Of a stretch of DNA of 64,000 nt, positions 37,872 through 47,324 are shown one piece after another. The stretch's first letter is position 1, and every line of letters starts with the position of its first letter. The notes under the pieces are model-generated. The model searched no databases. It had not been told where the DNA came from and saw only the letters and a program-made list of their open reading frames with translations. Both the position numbers and the translations under genes were made by a program. This stretch comes from Flexithrix dorotheae DSM 6795 (GTDB taxonomy: Bacteria; Bacteroidota; Bacteroidia; Cytophagales; Flammeovirgaceae), in assembly GCF_000379765.1 (NCBI RefSeq), contig NZ_KB903451.1:1-64000 (forward strand), in the 5' to 3' direction.

Positions 37872-39428
37872 TTAATAACTTGGATTGTGCTTGAAGTTTG
37901 GATTTGCATCCAGTTCATTCTGAGGAATATCAATGTATTCCCTACCTGGTTTGTATGAACCTACTCCGGCACTTTCCGATTTTAGACCAGGAATATCTAC
38001 CAGTTTTTCCTTCACTTTTCCCCATCTCAATAAGTCGAAATATCTTGTTCGTTCAAGAGAAAGTTCTTTTACCCTTTCGTCCTCAATATCCTCCATAGTG
38101 ATAGAAGTAAATTCCGGCATGTCTACTCTTCTTCTTACTTCATTTATAGCATCCAGAGCAGTTGGTGTAGAGCCATTGAGCATAAATTCAGCTTCAGCAT
38201 ACATCAATAGCACATCTGCATATCTCAGTAATCTTAAATTATTACCGGATTGGTGCCATCCGTTAGTTTGTGAAGCTACATATCCCTGTTTTACATCCAA
38301 ATGCTTGTTGGCAAAAATTCTGTCATCACCTGGGTAAATTTCCTGATAACTGGCATCCTGATAAGTCCTTGATTTTAGTACTTTACCTGCATAGTTTGTA
38401 GAATCTTCGGAATCGAAGAATAGTGTATAAAATGTCCTTGGATCAATTTCTCCATTCACGGTTTTTTCATCCATAAACAGATCCAATACCCAGTCATTAA
38501 TTCTGGTTCCGTCCTGACCGGTATAACCAGCCGGAGCTAAGTCAGGATGAAATGCAGCGCCTTTACCCGTTCCGGGTGCATCTCCACCCCATCCATTGTT
38601 ACCATCAGAAACCAACTGAATTTCGAATAATGATTCCTTATTATTCTCCATATCTTCGGTAAAATTATCGCCATAATCTTCCATTAATCCATAAGCAGGA
38701 TCATCAATTACTTTCTGGAATTCAGCTTTTGCTGCAGCGTAATCTTTTTGGTATAAAAAGGTTTTTCCTAAAAAGGCATTAGCAGTTCCCTTAGTTACTC
38801 TACCTAAATTTTTATCTTCCCACGAGTCAGGCAATAAGGTTTGAGCCTGTTTTAAATCGCTAATAATTTGTGCCCAAACTTCCTGAGGGTCTGCCTGAGA
38901 AACATCTCCAATAGGGTTATCAATTTCGCTAATTGGCTCAGTGATTAAAGGTACATTCAACCAGTTATTTACCAGACAGAAATAGTTGTATGCTCTGATA
39001 AAATAAGCTTCACCCAGAATGTTATCCCGAAGTGTAGCATCCATATCAATTTCAGGTACATTGGCAATCACTTCGTTTGCTCTGGTCACCCCCTGGAACA
39101 TGGCACTCCATACCCAAAAAGTTCCATTACCCAGAGAAATACCATTAAAGTTACCTATCGCAGTTCTTTCAGAAGTACCATAAGGGTTCGTTACATCATC
39201 TCTGTAATCCGAAAGGAAAATTTCGAATCTGCTGTAATACCAGATATGGGTAAAGGGGCTATAAGCACCGATTATTCCTTTTGTGGCATCCTCTTCAGTT
39301 TTCCAAAAAGTATCAGGAGTAACCGCATTGGGGTTTTCCTGTTCCAATATTTCATCATCACAGCTCAATACTGTAAACATACTTAACAGCAAGGTGAGCA
39401 AAATGCTTTTTCTATATATGTTTTTCAT
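37872..39428 (-). CDS. SusD/RagB surface glycan-binding lipoprotein, copy 2
   Basis: The protein has 518 residues, with a lipoprotein signal peptide (VLSC, Cys23). The N-terminal signature (ILEQENPNAVTPDTFWKTEEDATKGI), the helical middle (GEAYFIRAYNYFCLVNNWLNVPLI) and the C-terminal signature (EDERVKELSLERTRYFDLLRWGK) are typical of SusD/RagB. It lies 57 bases after susC copy 2 and should cap that transporter. It is only distantly related to copy 1, so the two systems probably bind different oligosaccharides. Confidence 0.93.
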   Translation of the reverse strand: MKNIYRKSILLTLLLSMFTVLSCDDEILEQENPNAVTPDTFWKTEEDATKGIIGAYSPFTHIWYYSRFEIFLSDYRDDVTNPYGTSERTAIGNFNGISLGNGTFWVWSAMFQGVTRANEVIANVPEIDMDATLRDNILGEAYFIRAYNYFCLVNNWLNVPLITEPISEIDNPIGDVSQADPQEVWAQIISDLKQAQTLLPDSWEDKNLGRVTKGTANAFLGKTFLYQKDYAAAKAEFQKVIDDPAYGLMEDYGDNFTEDMENNKESLFEIQLVSDGNNGWGGDAPGTGKGAAFHPDLAPAGYTGQDGTRINDWVLDLFMDEKTVNGEIDPRTFYTLFFDSEDSTNYAGKVLKSRTYQDASYQEIYPGDDRIFANKHLDVKQGYVASQTNGWHQSGNNLRLLRYADVLLMYAEAEFMLNGSTPTALDAINEVRRRVDMPEFTSITMEDIEDERVKELSLERTRYFDLLRWGKVKEKLVDIPGLKSESAGVGSYKPGREYIDIPQNELDANPNFKHNPSY

Positions 39429-39485
39429 AATTTCGATTTTTAATATTTGATTCTGTTTTACCTGGATTATGATGAAAGGTCATCA

Positions 39486-42400
39486 TTAAAATCCTAATTG
39501 AACACCTAACTGGAAGGTTCTTGCTGCAGGATAAGCACTCTCATCCACACCAGAACTGAAAATTCTTCTTGAACCTCTCGTATTTCTACCTACTTCAGGA
39601 TAATATCCTGTATAGTTGGTGATAGTAAATACATTTTGGATGGTGCCATAGAATCTTGCTCTGGTAATACTCCACTTGGAAGTAAGCTCACTTGGTAAGG
39701 TATATCCAATTTGCAAGTTCCTTAACCTGAAATATGAACCATTCTCCAAATAGAAATCAGACATTCTTCTGTTGAATCCAGGGTCACTAAGCGTGTTTCT
39801 CGGAATATCTGTATTTGGATTTTCAGGAGACCATCCATTTAAAGCATCTGCCAGGTAATTTCCTTCTGTATCGAAATATCCTCTGTATTTGTTGGCATTA
39901 AGGATTTTGTTTCCACTTACGCCATTGAAAAACATGGTAAAATCAAATCCTTTATACTGACCATTGATATTGAATCCATATTCGAAATTTGGAGTAGGAT
40001 TTCCCAAAAATGTCTGATCATCAGAATCAATATCTCCATCACCATCTATATCTTTGAATCGGATATCTCCGGCCTGCGGATTGTTTGCAGAATTAGAAGC
40101 TTCTGCCTCTGCATCAGTCTGGTAAATTCCTTCTACTACGTAGCCATAGAATGAGGAAATAGGCTCACCAATATCAGTTTTGGTACCTTTCAGACCATTT
40201 GAGGTAAATTGCCCTTCAATAATTGGAGTAGCATCTCCCAGAGCAGTAACTGTATTATTGATAAAGGTGAAATTACTGGTAACTCCCAATTGGAATTCTC
40301 CGAAAGCTTCATTGTAACCTACTAAAAATTCCCAACCTTTATTTTCTATGCTGGCAGTATTAAAAGGCACTCTGTTTCCAAATCCTGTATAAAGCGGAAG
40401 GCCAAGCTCCACCAATACATCTTCAGAATTCTTAATGAAGTAATCCATTGTGAAATCCAGCTTGCCATTCAAGGCTCTAAATTCTAATCCAATATCTGTT
40501 GTTTTGGTAGTTTCCCAAGTGATATTTGAATTTACCCCTTTGGTAATGGAATAACCAGTTGCTCTTTCCTGAGAAACACCAATAGGATACTGGCTATACA
40601 AATTCATTTCAGGGCTAATGGAGTAAACAGGAACGTTATTTGAACCAATTTCTCCATAACTTGCTCTCAGTTTCAGGTTACTAATCGCAGTGACGTTATC
40701 CATGAAACTTTCATTGCTTAAGTTCCATCCTACTGCTACTGAAGGGAAAGTTCCCCATCTCAATTCCTCTCTAAATAAAGAAGAACCATCTCTTCTTATG
40801 GTCGCAGTTAATAGATACTTGTCATTAAAAGTATAATTTACCCTACCAAAATAAGACTGGATAGCACTAGTAAGATCAGCAGAAGGCATTTGTGCCCTTT
40901 CCTCAGCTGCAGATGCTACTCTTATATCGTTAGAAGGGAATCTTCTTGCCACTACTCCCAGGTATCTTCTATTGGATTTTTGCTCTGTAAAACCACCAAG
41001 TAAACCAATTGAATGTTTCCCCATAATTTTATTATAGCTCAATGTATTTTCAATTAGGGTAGACATGAAATTGGTATTCCTTTCACTTAATTCCGCATAA
41101 GTGGTATTTCCCACAGGTGAACTATTGAAAAAATACTCAGGCGTAAATGTATAATTATTCTCGCTATAAGTTTCGATACCAAGATTCAGTTTATAAACCA
41201 ACCCATCGATAATTTCAAATGAGGCATCGATATTACCAAGTAAAGAATTTCGGGTTACAGTTCTGTCTTCCAGTGTAGCCAGACCTAATGAATTTCCAAT
41301 ATTTCCCGGGCCATAATATCCACCAAGGCTTGAATTATTTCCCTCAGGTATATTTGAAGCAGTGAAGTTTCCATCCTCATCATAAATTGGAATGGTTGGG
41401 ATTAAATCTCTTTCCTTATTGAAATAGTTATTAGGATTATTTACCGTACGGGAAAGACCTATAGTTTCCTGAAGCGTAAATCTTCCCTTCGTGAAGGATG
41501 AGTTTGCCCTTAAGTTTGTTCTGGAATATTCTGAATTTTTCAAGATTCCTTCCTGATCCAGATGGTTAGCTGAAACACTAAAACTCGAATTTTCTCCTCC
41601 GCCTGAAACCCTTACATCTGCACTGAAAATAGGTGCAGTTTGTAAACTGGCTGCCTGAATGTCACTATCCACAGTAGGATCGAATTCAGTATCGTTTGCA
41701 GGGAATCTTGGATTTCCATCATTGTCTCTTGCCCTGTTTACAATGTCAGCATATTGCCTGGCATTGGCCCAGTCAATGGTTTTAATGGCTTCCTGAACAC
41801 CGTAATTTACATCCAGGTCAACCGCAATTCTACCTGATTTACTTCCTTTCTTAGTGGTTACAATGATCACCCCATTTGCCGCCCTTGATCCGTAAATGGC
41901 ACTTGCAGAAGCATCCTTTAATACCGTTACAGACTCAATATCCGATGGATTAAGCATACTCATACTTCCAGTGAGCATACCATCAATTACATAAAGTGGT
42001 CCTGAATCCGATAGTGTACCAGATCCTCTAATGGTTACAATGGGATTGGCTCCAGGAGCACCACCGTTGTTTTCCACCCGCACTCCAGCCATTCGACCCT
42101 GAAGTGCCTGAGTAGCATCTGCTGCAGTAAATTTGCTTAATTCTTCACTGTCCACAGAACCAACAGCACCTGTCATATCACTCTTCTTCTGAGTACCATA
42201 ACCAATTACTACTACTTCTTCCAATTGCTCAAGATCCGGCTCTAAAGCTACATTAATTTCACTTTGTGTACCCACAGTAACTTCATAAGTTTTATAACCG
42301 ATGTAGCTAAACTGAAGGATAGATTCAGGTGAAGCCTGCAACTTATAGTTTCCGTCAAAATCAGTAGTAGTTCCTGTAGATGTTCCTTTGATTAAAATAC

Positions 42401-42551
42401 TTACACCCGGTAATGGTTCATTATCTTCAGGTGAAATAACTGTTCCTGAGACCGTATTTTCCTGCCCATAACTTACCAAAGCATTGGCAGATAACAACAA
42501 CAACCAAATACCACACAACAATAGTTTTGTAATTGGTAGGGATTTTTTCAT
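39486..42551 (-). CDS. SusC/RagA TonB-dependent transporter without STN domain
   Basis: I start at 42551 (MKKSLPITKLLLCGIWLLLL), which begins a clean signal peptide; an ATG at 42587 is also in frame. The protein has about 1021 residues. The carboxypeptidase-regulatory-like domain (GTVISPEDNEPLPGVSILIKG) comes directly after the signal peptide, then the plug (VVIGYGTQKKSDMTGAVGSV, IRGSGTLSDSGPLYVIDG, TVLKDASASAIYGSRAANGV) and a 22-strand-type barrel. There is no STN domain, so it should not signal through a FecR protein. Control by the HTCS regulator downstream is the expected alternative. It opens the operon susC-susD-FG-GAP-sulfatase. Confidence 0.93.
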   Translation of the reverse strand: MKKSLPITKLLLCGIWLLLLSANALVSYGQENTVSGTVISPEDNEPLPGVSILIKGTSTGTTTDFDGNYKLQASPESILQFSYIGYKTYEVTVGTQSEINVALEPDLEQLEEVVVIGYGTQKKSDMTGAVGSVDSEELSKFTAADATQALQGRMAGVRVENNGGAPGANPIVTIRGSGTLSDSGPLYVIDGMLTGSMSMLNPSDIESVTVLKDASASAIYGSRAANGVIIVTTKKGSKSGRIAVDLDVNYGVQEAIKTIDWANARQYADIVNRARDNDGNPRFPANDTEFDPTVDSDIQAASLQTAPIFSADVRVSGGGENSSFSVSANHLDQEGILKNSEYSRTNLRANSSFTKGRFTLQETIGLSRTVNNPNNYFNKERDLIPTIPIYDEDGNFTASNIPEGNNSSLGGYYGPGNIGNSLGLATLEDRTVTRNSLLGNIDASFEIIDGLVYKLNLGIETYSENNYTFTPEYFFNSSPVGNTTYAELSERNTNFMSTLIENTLSYNKIMGKHSIGLLGGFTEQKSNRRYLGVVARRFPSNDIRVASAAEERAQMPSADLTSAIQSYFGRVNYTFNDKYLLTATIRRDGSSLFREELRWGTFPSVAVGWNLSNESFMDNVTAISNLKLRASYGEIGSNNVPVYSISPEMNLYSQYPIGVSQERATGYSITKGVNSNITWETTKTTDIGLEFRALNGKLDFTMDYFIKNSEDVLVELGLPLYTGFGNRVPFNTASIENKGWEFLVGYNEAFGEFQLGVTSNFTFINNTVTALGDATPIIEGQFTSNGLKGTKTDIGEPISSFYGYVVEGIYQTDAEAEASNSANNPQAGDIRFKDIDGDGDIDSDDQTFLGNPTPNFEYGFNINGQYKGFDFTMFFNGVSGNKILNANKYRGYFDTEGNYLADALNGWSPENPNTDIPRNTLSDPGFNRRMSDFYLENGSYFRLRNLQIGYTLPSELTSKWSITRARFYGTIQNVFTITNYTGYYPEVGRNTRGSRRIFSSGVDESAYPAARTFQLGVQLGF

Positions 42552-43242
42552 AATCATATCATTTAATTTAAATAGAAAAAAATTCAATGAAGGCTATTGG
42601 AGACAAACTGATTGTTTTCCAGAAAAGAAAAACCAGGAAGGCATATTCATTTTCATATTAAAAGCGAGTCAGTATCTGTGGTTTTTACCATTAATCTTTA
42701 TACAACAGAATAATGGATATGCCACATAGATAACCAATAGTTCAGGGGTCAAATGTAGCCCAATTGCCTCCAGAGAGGTATAACATATCGTTTTAAGAAT
42801 AGAACAAATGTTTTTTCTTGCCAAAAGACATTTGTGGTGCTGGGAAATAAGAGAATTTGGCTGACCCAAATTCAGTTTCACTTCACTTTTGGTAAAAGTT
42901 TGTTGAGGTTCTTTACAATGGAATTCTTGTATTTTTCAAAGAAATTTGAAATCTTTTGGCCATCGGTTTTGTTCCTGCCTTTCAATTCAATTTTGGGCCG
43001 AAATAAGGTTTGGGCATTGTAAATCCCAATGTACTGAATATTTGGCCAGGCGGTAAATTTCAATTGGCTTTTGGTTGAAATTCTTGTCAGAATTCAATGC
43101 ATTTTTGCTAATTTTGACGCAATGATGGAAATATCCTAAGATTTTTTTTTAAACAAAAGAGTGACGCTTTTAGTGGGAATTTAAAATAAGCATAATAAGG
43201 CATAAGTAACCATGAGAAGTAAGAAATGAGGGAAAATAATCA
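42552..43242. other. Gene-free stretch with divergent promoters
   Basis: This 691-base stretch separates susC copy 2 (minus) from the antiporter (plus). The short frames in it are not protein-like. One match to the Bacteroidota -7 promoter element lies at 42750-42757. An HTCS-binding site for the susC operon would be expected here, but I could not pick out a convincing direct repeat. Confidence 0.45.
42750..42757 (-). promoter_or_regulatory. Possible Bacteroidota -7 element (TAnnTTTG)
   Basis: The minus strand reads TACATTTG, an exact match to the consensus TAnnTTTG, about 200 bases before the susC copy-2 start. No matching -33 TTG element is seen at the right distance, so the call is weak. 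Confidence 0.25.
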
Positions 43243-44712
43243 ATGAATATAACGATAGAAAATATAATTCTCATTGGTTCTTTGCTATTGCTTATCAGCA
43301 TAATAGCGGGAAAAACCAGCTACCGTTTCGGAATACCTACCTTATTGTTATTCCTTACAATTGGTATGCTTGCTGGTTCTGATGGAATCGGGGGTATTTA
43401 TTTTGATAATCCTCAAATAGCCCAGTTTATCGGGGTGGTTTCCCTTAATTTTATATTGTTTTCCGGAGGTCTGGATACCAATTGGAAGTCGGTTAAACCT
43501 GTTTTAAAGGTAGGAATAGCCTTATCTACACTTGGAGTATTTTTAACGGCAGTTGGCCTAGGCTTTTTTGTTTATTTCATTACTGACTTTACCTTATATG
43601 AAAGTCTACTCCTTGGGGCCATAGTCTCCTCCACAGATGCAGCAGCTGTATTTTCTATACTAAGGGGTAAAAACCTGGCCTTAAAAAAGAATCTCAGACC
43701 CACCCTGGAATTAGAAAGTGGAAGTAACGATCCAATGGCCTATGTGCTTACCATCGCCTTTCTTTCCCTTGTGCAGGAACCTGACAAAAACATATTTTCA
43801 ATTATTCCATTGTTTTTACAACAAATGGTTATTGGAGGTATAGCGGGATTCCTCTTTGGAAAATTAAGCAAAATTGTCATTAATAAAATCAAACTGGATT
43901 TTGAAGGACTTTATCCTGTGCTTTCCATAGCCCTGATGTTTATTACCTTTTCCACCACTGATGCAGTGGGTGGAAATGGTTTTTTGGCTATTTATATATG
44001 CTCAGTGTATTTGGGTAATCAGTATTTAATTCATAAAAAGACTATCATGCGCATGTTTGATGGTCTTGCCTGGTTAATGCAAATCGTGTTATTCCTAACC
44101 CTGGGCTTATTGGTTTTTCCCACCCAAATTATCCCCTACATTGGTATAGGTTTATTAATTTCCGTTTTCCTGATTCTATTCGCACGGCCTCTGGCAGTTT
44201 TCATTTCTCTACTGCCTTTTAAGATGAAATTGAGAAGAAGGTTTTATATTTCCTGGGTGGGGTTAAGGGGTGCGGTCCCCATCGTTTTTGCTACTTACCC
44301 CTTGTTAGCCGGAATAGATAAAGCCAATATTATTTTCAACATCGTATTCTTTGTGTCTCTAACTTCGGTGCTTATTCAGGGGACCACCTTGTCAGTGATT
44401 GCCAAGTGGCTAAATGTAGGATTGCCTGAAAAGGCCAAACCTTTATCTCCAACAGATGAATTGCTTGCAGAACATCCCAAAACCATTATGAAGGAAATTG
44501 TGATCGAACCAGATTCCAAAGCCATTGGTGCAAAAATAGTTGACTTAAAGTTTCCTCAAAATGCGATTATTGCCATGATAGAACGGGAAGAAAATTACCT
44601 GACCCCAAACGGCTCTACCGAACTCATGGCCAATGACAAATTGGTGGTACTAACCAATAAATATGAAGTGCTCAGTGATGTTTATGCTTCCCTTAAAATA
44701 GAAAATGCTTAA
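43243..44712 (+). CDS. CPA1-type potassium or sodium/proton antiporter (NhaP2/CvrA-like)
   Basis: The protein has 489 residues. The first 385 or so form about 12 transmembrane helices of the cation:proton antiporter 1 family, including the ion-binding segment AIVSSTDAAAVFSIL and LELESGSNDPMAYVLT, with the paired Asp residues of this family. The C-terminal tail (about 400-485) is a TrkA-C regulatory domain (IGAKIVDLKFPQNAIIAMIERE). Members export K+ or Na+ in exchange for protons in the inner membrane. It is unrelated to glycan use and sits between two galactan operons, on the opposite strand from both. Confidence 0.9.
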   Translation: MNITIENIILIGSLLLLISIIAGKTSYRFGIPTLLLFLTIGMLAGSDGIGGIYFDNPQIAQFIGVVSLNFILFSGGLDTNWKSVKPVLKVGIALSTLGVFLTAVGLGFFVYFITDFTLYESLLLGAIVSSTDAAAVFSILRGKNLALKKNLRPTLELESGSNDPMAYVLTIAFLSLVQEPDKNIFSIIPLFLQQMVIGGIAGFLFGKLSKIVINKIKLDFEGLYPVLSIALMFITFSTTDAVGGNGFLAIYICSVYLGNQYLIHKKTIMRMFDGLAWLMQIVLFLTLGLLVFPTQIIPYIGIGLLISVFLILFARPLAVFISLLPFKMKLRRRFYISWVGLRGAVPIVFATYPLLAGIDKANIIFNIVFFVSLTSVLIQGTTLSVIAKWLNVGLPEKAKPLSPTDELLAEHPKTIMKEIVIEPDSKAIGAKIVDLKFPQNAIIAMIEREENYLTPNGSTELMANDKLVVLTNKYEVLSDVYASLKIENA

Positions 44713-44847
44713 GGAAAAAAGTTTTGAAATCAGATCAACTGCATTCCATTTTCCACATTTGACATGTAAAATAAGGAAAGAAGTATATGTAAGCCATTCA
44801 CAAAAAATATGTTGAGTTTGTTTAATATTTATCTGGCAAAATCAGTT

Positions 44848-46104
44848 TTATTCTTTCGATTTTCCTGAATTATTTCCAATTCTTTGAAGTTGTTTTTCAT
44901 TCAATCCCTGAGAAAAATAGACTTCCGGGTCCAGCCAAAACTGGGTATTCTTCATAGCAGGATCATCTAAATCCAGGCTTAGATCACAATCGAACCGGGC
45001 CAGCGTACTATGCCTGGTGGTGGCAGTACCCGAATTGGTAAAATGACAAAGTCCCCAGCTTATTCCCCTGCCATTTCCATTTCCTAAAAAGGCATCAGGA
45101 ATAAAAGGACCCGCTGCTACTGGCATTAAGGCAGTCACAGAGGCAATTTTAAAATTCACACCATCCGAAGCGTATTGAATGGTATTACTTTCATTTCCAT
45201 TCCGGATGGTTAAAGCCGCAATACCTTCCTTAAAAGGAAATAATGTCGTTTCATGACCGGAATTTGCGATGGGGTTCAGGGGATGTTTGGTGAAATTTCC
45301 CAGTGGATCTTCTGAAATGGCCAAACCATGTCCTACCAGATAGTCAGGACGGTCTCCAAATGCTGCTTTATAATAAAGGTATATTTTATCTTTATAAACT
45401 AAAGGATAAGGATCGTGAATGGAAAACTGGTCCCATTCCCCGGCTGCTCCATTTTCAATCACAATTTCATTACAAGCTTTCCATGGTCCATCAGGTGAAT
45501 CCGCCACAGATGCTGTTACAGGGCAATGGTCTCCTTTTGTCCCGCTGGCTTCCAAAAATCCCTGGTAGTACAGGTAATACTTTCCTTTCCATTTTAAAAT
45601 ATCAGGGGTGGAAACAGATCTCCAACCTACCTGAGGTTTGGGTGGCCGGGGTACCGCTACTCCCTGTTCTTCCCAGGTCAACCCGTCAGGACTAGTGGCA
45701 TACCAGATTTCACATAAATCCCAATCTGTGGACGGGATAGTGTCATTGGAAGCTTTTGCTCCCTGAGGGGGTACCGGAGTATCTCTTTTGGTGTACCACA
45801 CATAATACTTCCCATTTTCAAAGATAATTTTTGAAGGATCTCTTCGGGAAATGGTTCCATCTCCATTGCTATAATCAAGCCCCTTTAGTCGGGTGTATTT
45901 AAAACTTGAAAAAAGTTCATTGTCCTCGGGCCTTGGGGTAAGGTATGCTGAGTACAATCTATCCATAGCCTCACTTAGGGGACGATCGGGTTTTTCCTGA
46001 GGAATGTCCCAGGGGAAACCACCAACCTCTGTTTTATTGGAGTTGGAACAAGCACTTAAAATTAGAACAAAGAGTATTAAACAAAGCGCATTTTTGGTTT
46101 TCAT
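44848..46104 (-). CDS. GH117 3,6-anhydro-alpha-L-galactosidase, lipoprotein (copy 2)
   Basis: I start at 46104 (MKTKNALCLILFVLILSAC), a lipoprotein signal peptide with Cys19; the ATG at 46137 adds residues before it. The protein has 418 residues and shares long blocks with the copy at 9078: DGTISRRDPSKIIF, YYVWYTKRDT, STDWDLCEIWYATSPDG, FSIHDPYPLVYKDKIYLYYK and SGHETTLFPF. It should release 3,6-anhydro-L-galactose from neoagaro-oligosaccharides. It is the last gene of the AHG operon, behind the transporter and the catabolic enzymes for exactly that sugar. This is strong context for the assignment. Confidence 0.92.
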   Translation of the reverse strand: MKTKNALCLILFVLILSACSNSNKTEVGGFPWDIPQEKPDRPLSEAMDRLYSAYLTPRPEDNELFSSFKYTRLKGLDYSNGDGTISRRDPSKIIFENGKYYVWYTKRDTPVPPQGAKASNDTIPSTDWDLCEIWYATSPDGLTWEEQGVAVPRPPKPQVGWRSVSTPDILKWKGKYYLYYQGFLEASGTKGDHCPVTASVADSPDGPWKACNEIVIENGAAGEWDQFSIHDPYPLVYKDKIYLYYKAAFGDRPDYLVGHGLAISEDPLGNFTKHPLNPIANSGHETTLFPFKEGIAALTIRNGNESNTIQYASDGVNFKIASVTALMPVAAGPFIPDAFLGNGNGRGISWGLCHFTNSGTATTRHSTLARFDCDLSLDLDDPAMKNTQFWLDPEVYFSQGLNEKQLQRIGNNSGKSKE

Positions 46105-46117
46105 ATTGAGTAGTTTT

Positions 46118-46160
46118 GGGATTGAAAATCCTTTCATAAAGTACCGGGATTTTCAATCCC
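46118..46160 (-). repeat. Perfect 14-base inverted repeat between transporter and GH117 genes
   Basis: GGGATTGAAAATCC (46118-46131) and GGATTTTCAATCCC (46147-46160) pair around a 15-base loop. The stem sits 14 bases upstream of the GH117 start. A related short hairpin with a shared 14-base flank (AATCCCGAAAAACA) lies at 26491-26514, again just upstream of a gene start, so this may be a dispersed element. Confidence 0.55.
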
Positions 46161-46188
46161 GAAAAACAGCAAAATTGTGGACTTTAAT

Positions 46189-47193
46189 TTATAAGCCATT
46201 CCCTACAGCCACAATCACCACTCCTGTAACCATACTCGCTAATCCTACATATAAATAGGTTTTGGCCCTGGAAGAGGCCTTAATCCATTCTTTTGTTAAA
46301 ATACCACTTACAATGGCTACCGCTACAGAGGTGGTATTAAAAATGGCATAACCCACTGTGTTTCCCTGCTTACCCAATTTAAAAGCTGCAAAGGCAAATG
46401 CCACAGATGCTGCAAAGTTAAAAATGGCCATGATAGTGGTTAGCATGGTATTTCTTCCCAGATAAGGTGTGCTAAATTGGGACCACAGACTTTTTGCAGA
46501 AATCTGCCAGGTAAAATAAATGGCAATTGCCACACCTCCGGAAAAGTAAATGATATACATCACAATCACTGAAGTCACCCAATCTGCATTACCCATGGCG
46601 AGTGAGGCTTCATGGATCACCGGCCTGCCGAGGGCATTGGCATAACTGAAACCTGTTGCCAGTAAACCTCCGATCACAGCAATTAAAATTCCTGTGGTCA
46701 TTGAACCGTTTTTGGTTTCATCTTCATTTTTTTCGTCCTTCTGCCTCAATAATCCCGCTTTTCCATTGGCCATTACCCCGATTAAGACTATAAAAATACC
46801 TGCCAGAATAGTGAATAAAATATCCGGAGCTGGCAGGCCTTCCACTAAAAATGGCAATAAGGAACCCACTAAAATGATGGTGCCAATAAAAAGTGAAAAA
46901 CCGAGAGACAGCCCAATATGGTTAATGGCTTTTCCCCACATCATTACACCAATTCCCCACAGGAAACTGGCAATGACCATTCCCCACAAAACCCCTCCGG
47001 GAATCGTTCCCATAATCCCGGTGAAGTTTTTTACCAGGGCAAAAGCCGCAATATTAGGGACCAAAAATGTATTGATGGCGAAAAATAAAGCCCAGGTATT
47101 TTCAAATTCGAAATCCCTGGTGAATTTTTCTGGTAAGGCATATAAGCCAAGCATTAAGCCAGCCATCAATGCCCAAATTATTCCTTCTATCAT
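46189..47193 (-). CDS. RhaT-like sugar/proton symporter (probable AHG or galactose importer)
   Basis: The protein has 334 residues with about ten hydrophobic segments and charged loops (a hydrophilic stretch of about 25 residues near position 160: LLRQKDEKNEDETKNGS). The sequence resembles the RhaT L-rhamnose-proton symporter family of the drug/metabolite transporter superfamily: WALMAGLMLGLYALPEKF at the start, and WGIGVMMWGKAINHIGLSLGFSL. It lies between the mutarotase and GH117 genes in the AHG operon. The likely role is inner-membrane import of the released monosaccharide, AHG or galactose. The family assignment is by pattern and the substrate is inferred from context. Confidence 0.75.
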   Translation of the reverse strand: MIEGIIWALMAGLMLGLYALPEKFTRDFEFENTWALFFAINTFLVPNIAAFALVKNFTGIMGTIPGGVLWGMVIASFLWGIGVMMWGKAINHIGLSLGFSLFIGTIILVGSLLPFLVEGLPAPDILFTILAGIFIVLIGVMANGKAGLLRQKDEKNEDETKNGSMTTGILIAVIGGLLATGFSYANALGRPVIHEASLAMGNADWVTSVIVMYIIYFSGGVAIAIYFTWQISAKSLWSQFSTPYLGRNTMLTTIMAIFNFAASVAFAFAAFKLGKQGNTVGYAIFNTTSVAVAIVSGILTKEWIKASSRAKTYLYVGLASMVTGVVIVAVGNGL

Positions 47194-47324
47194 AATTGTT
47201 TTCGTTTATTCATTTTCAAAAATTAATTAGTTGTTAGTGATTAGGGATAAGTGGGTAGCCAATTAGTCCTCCTTGTTTAGCAAAGCCTACCAAGAAGGAT
47301 GTACTCACTTTAAACCTCGTCTTT

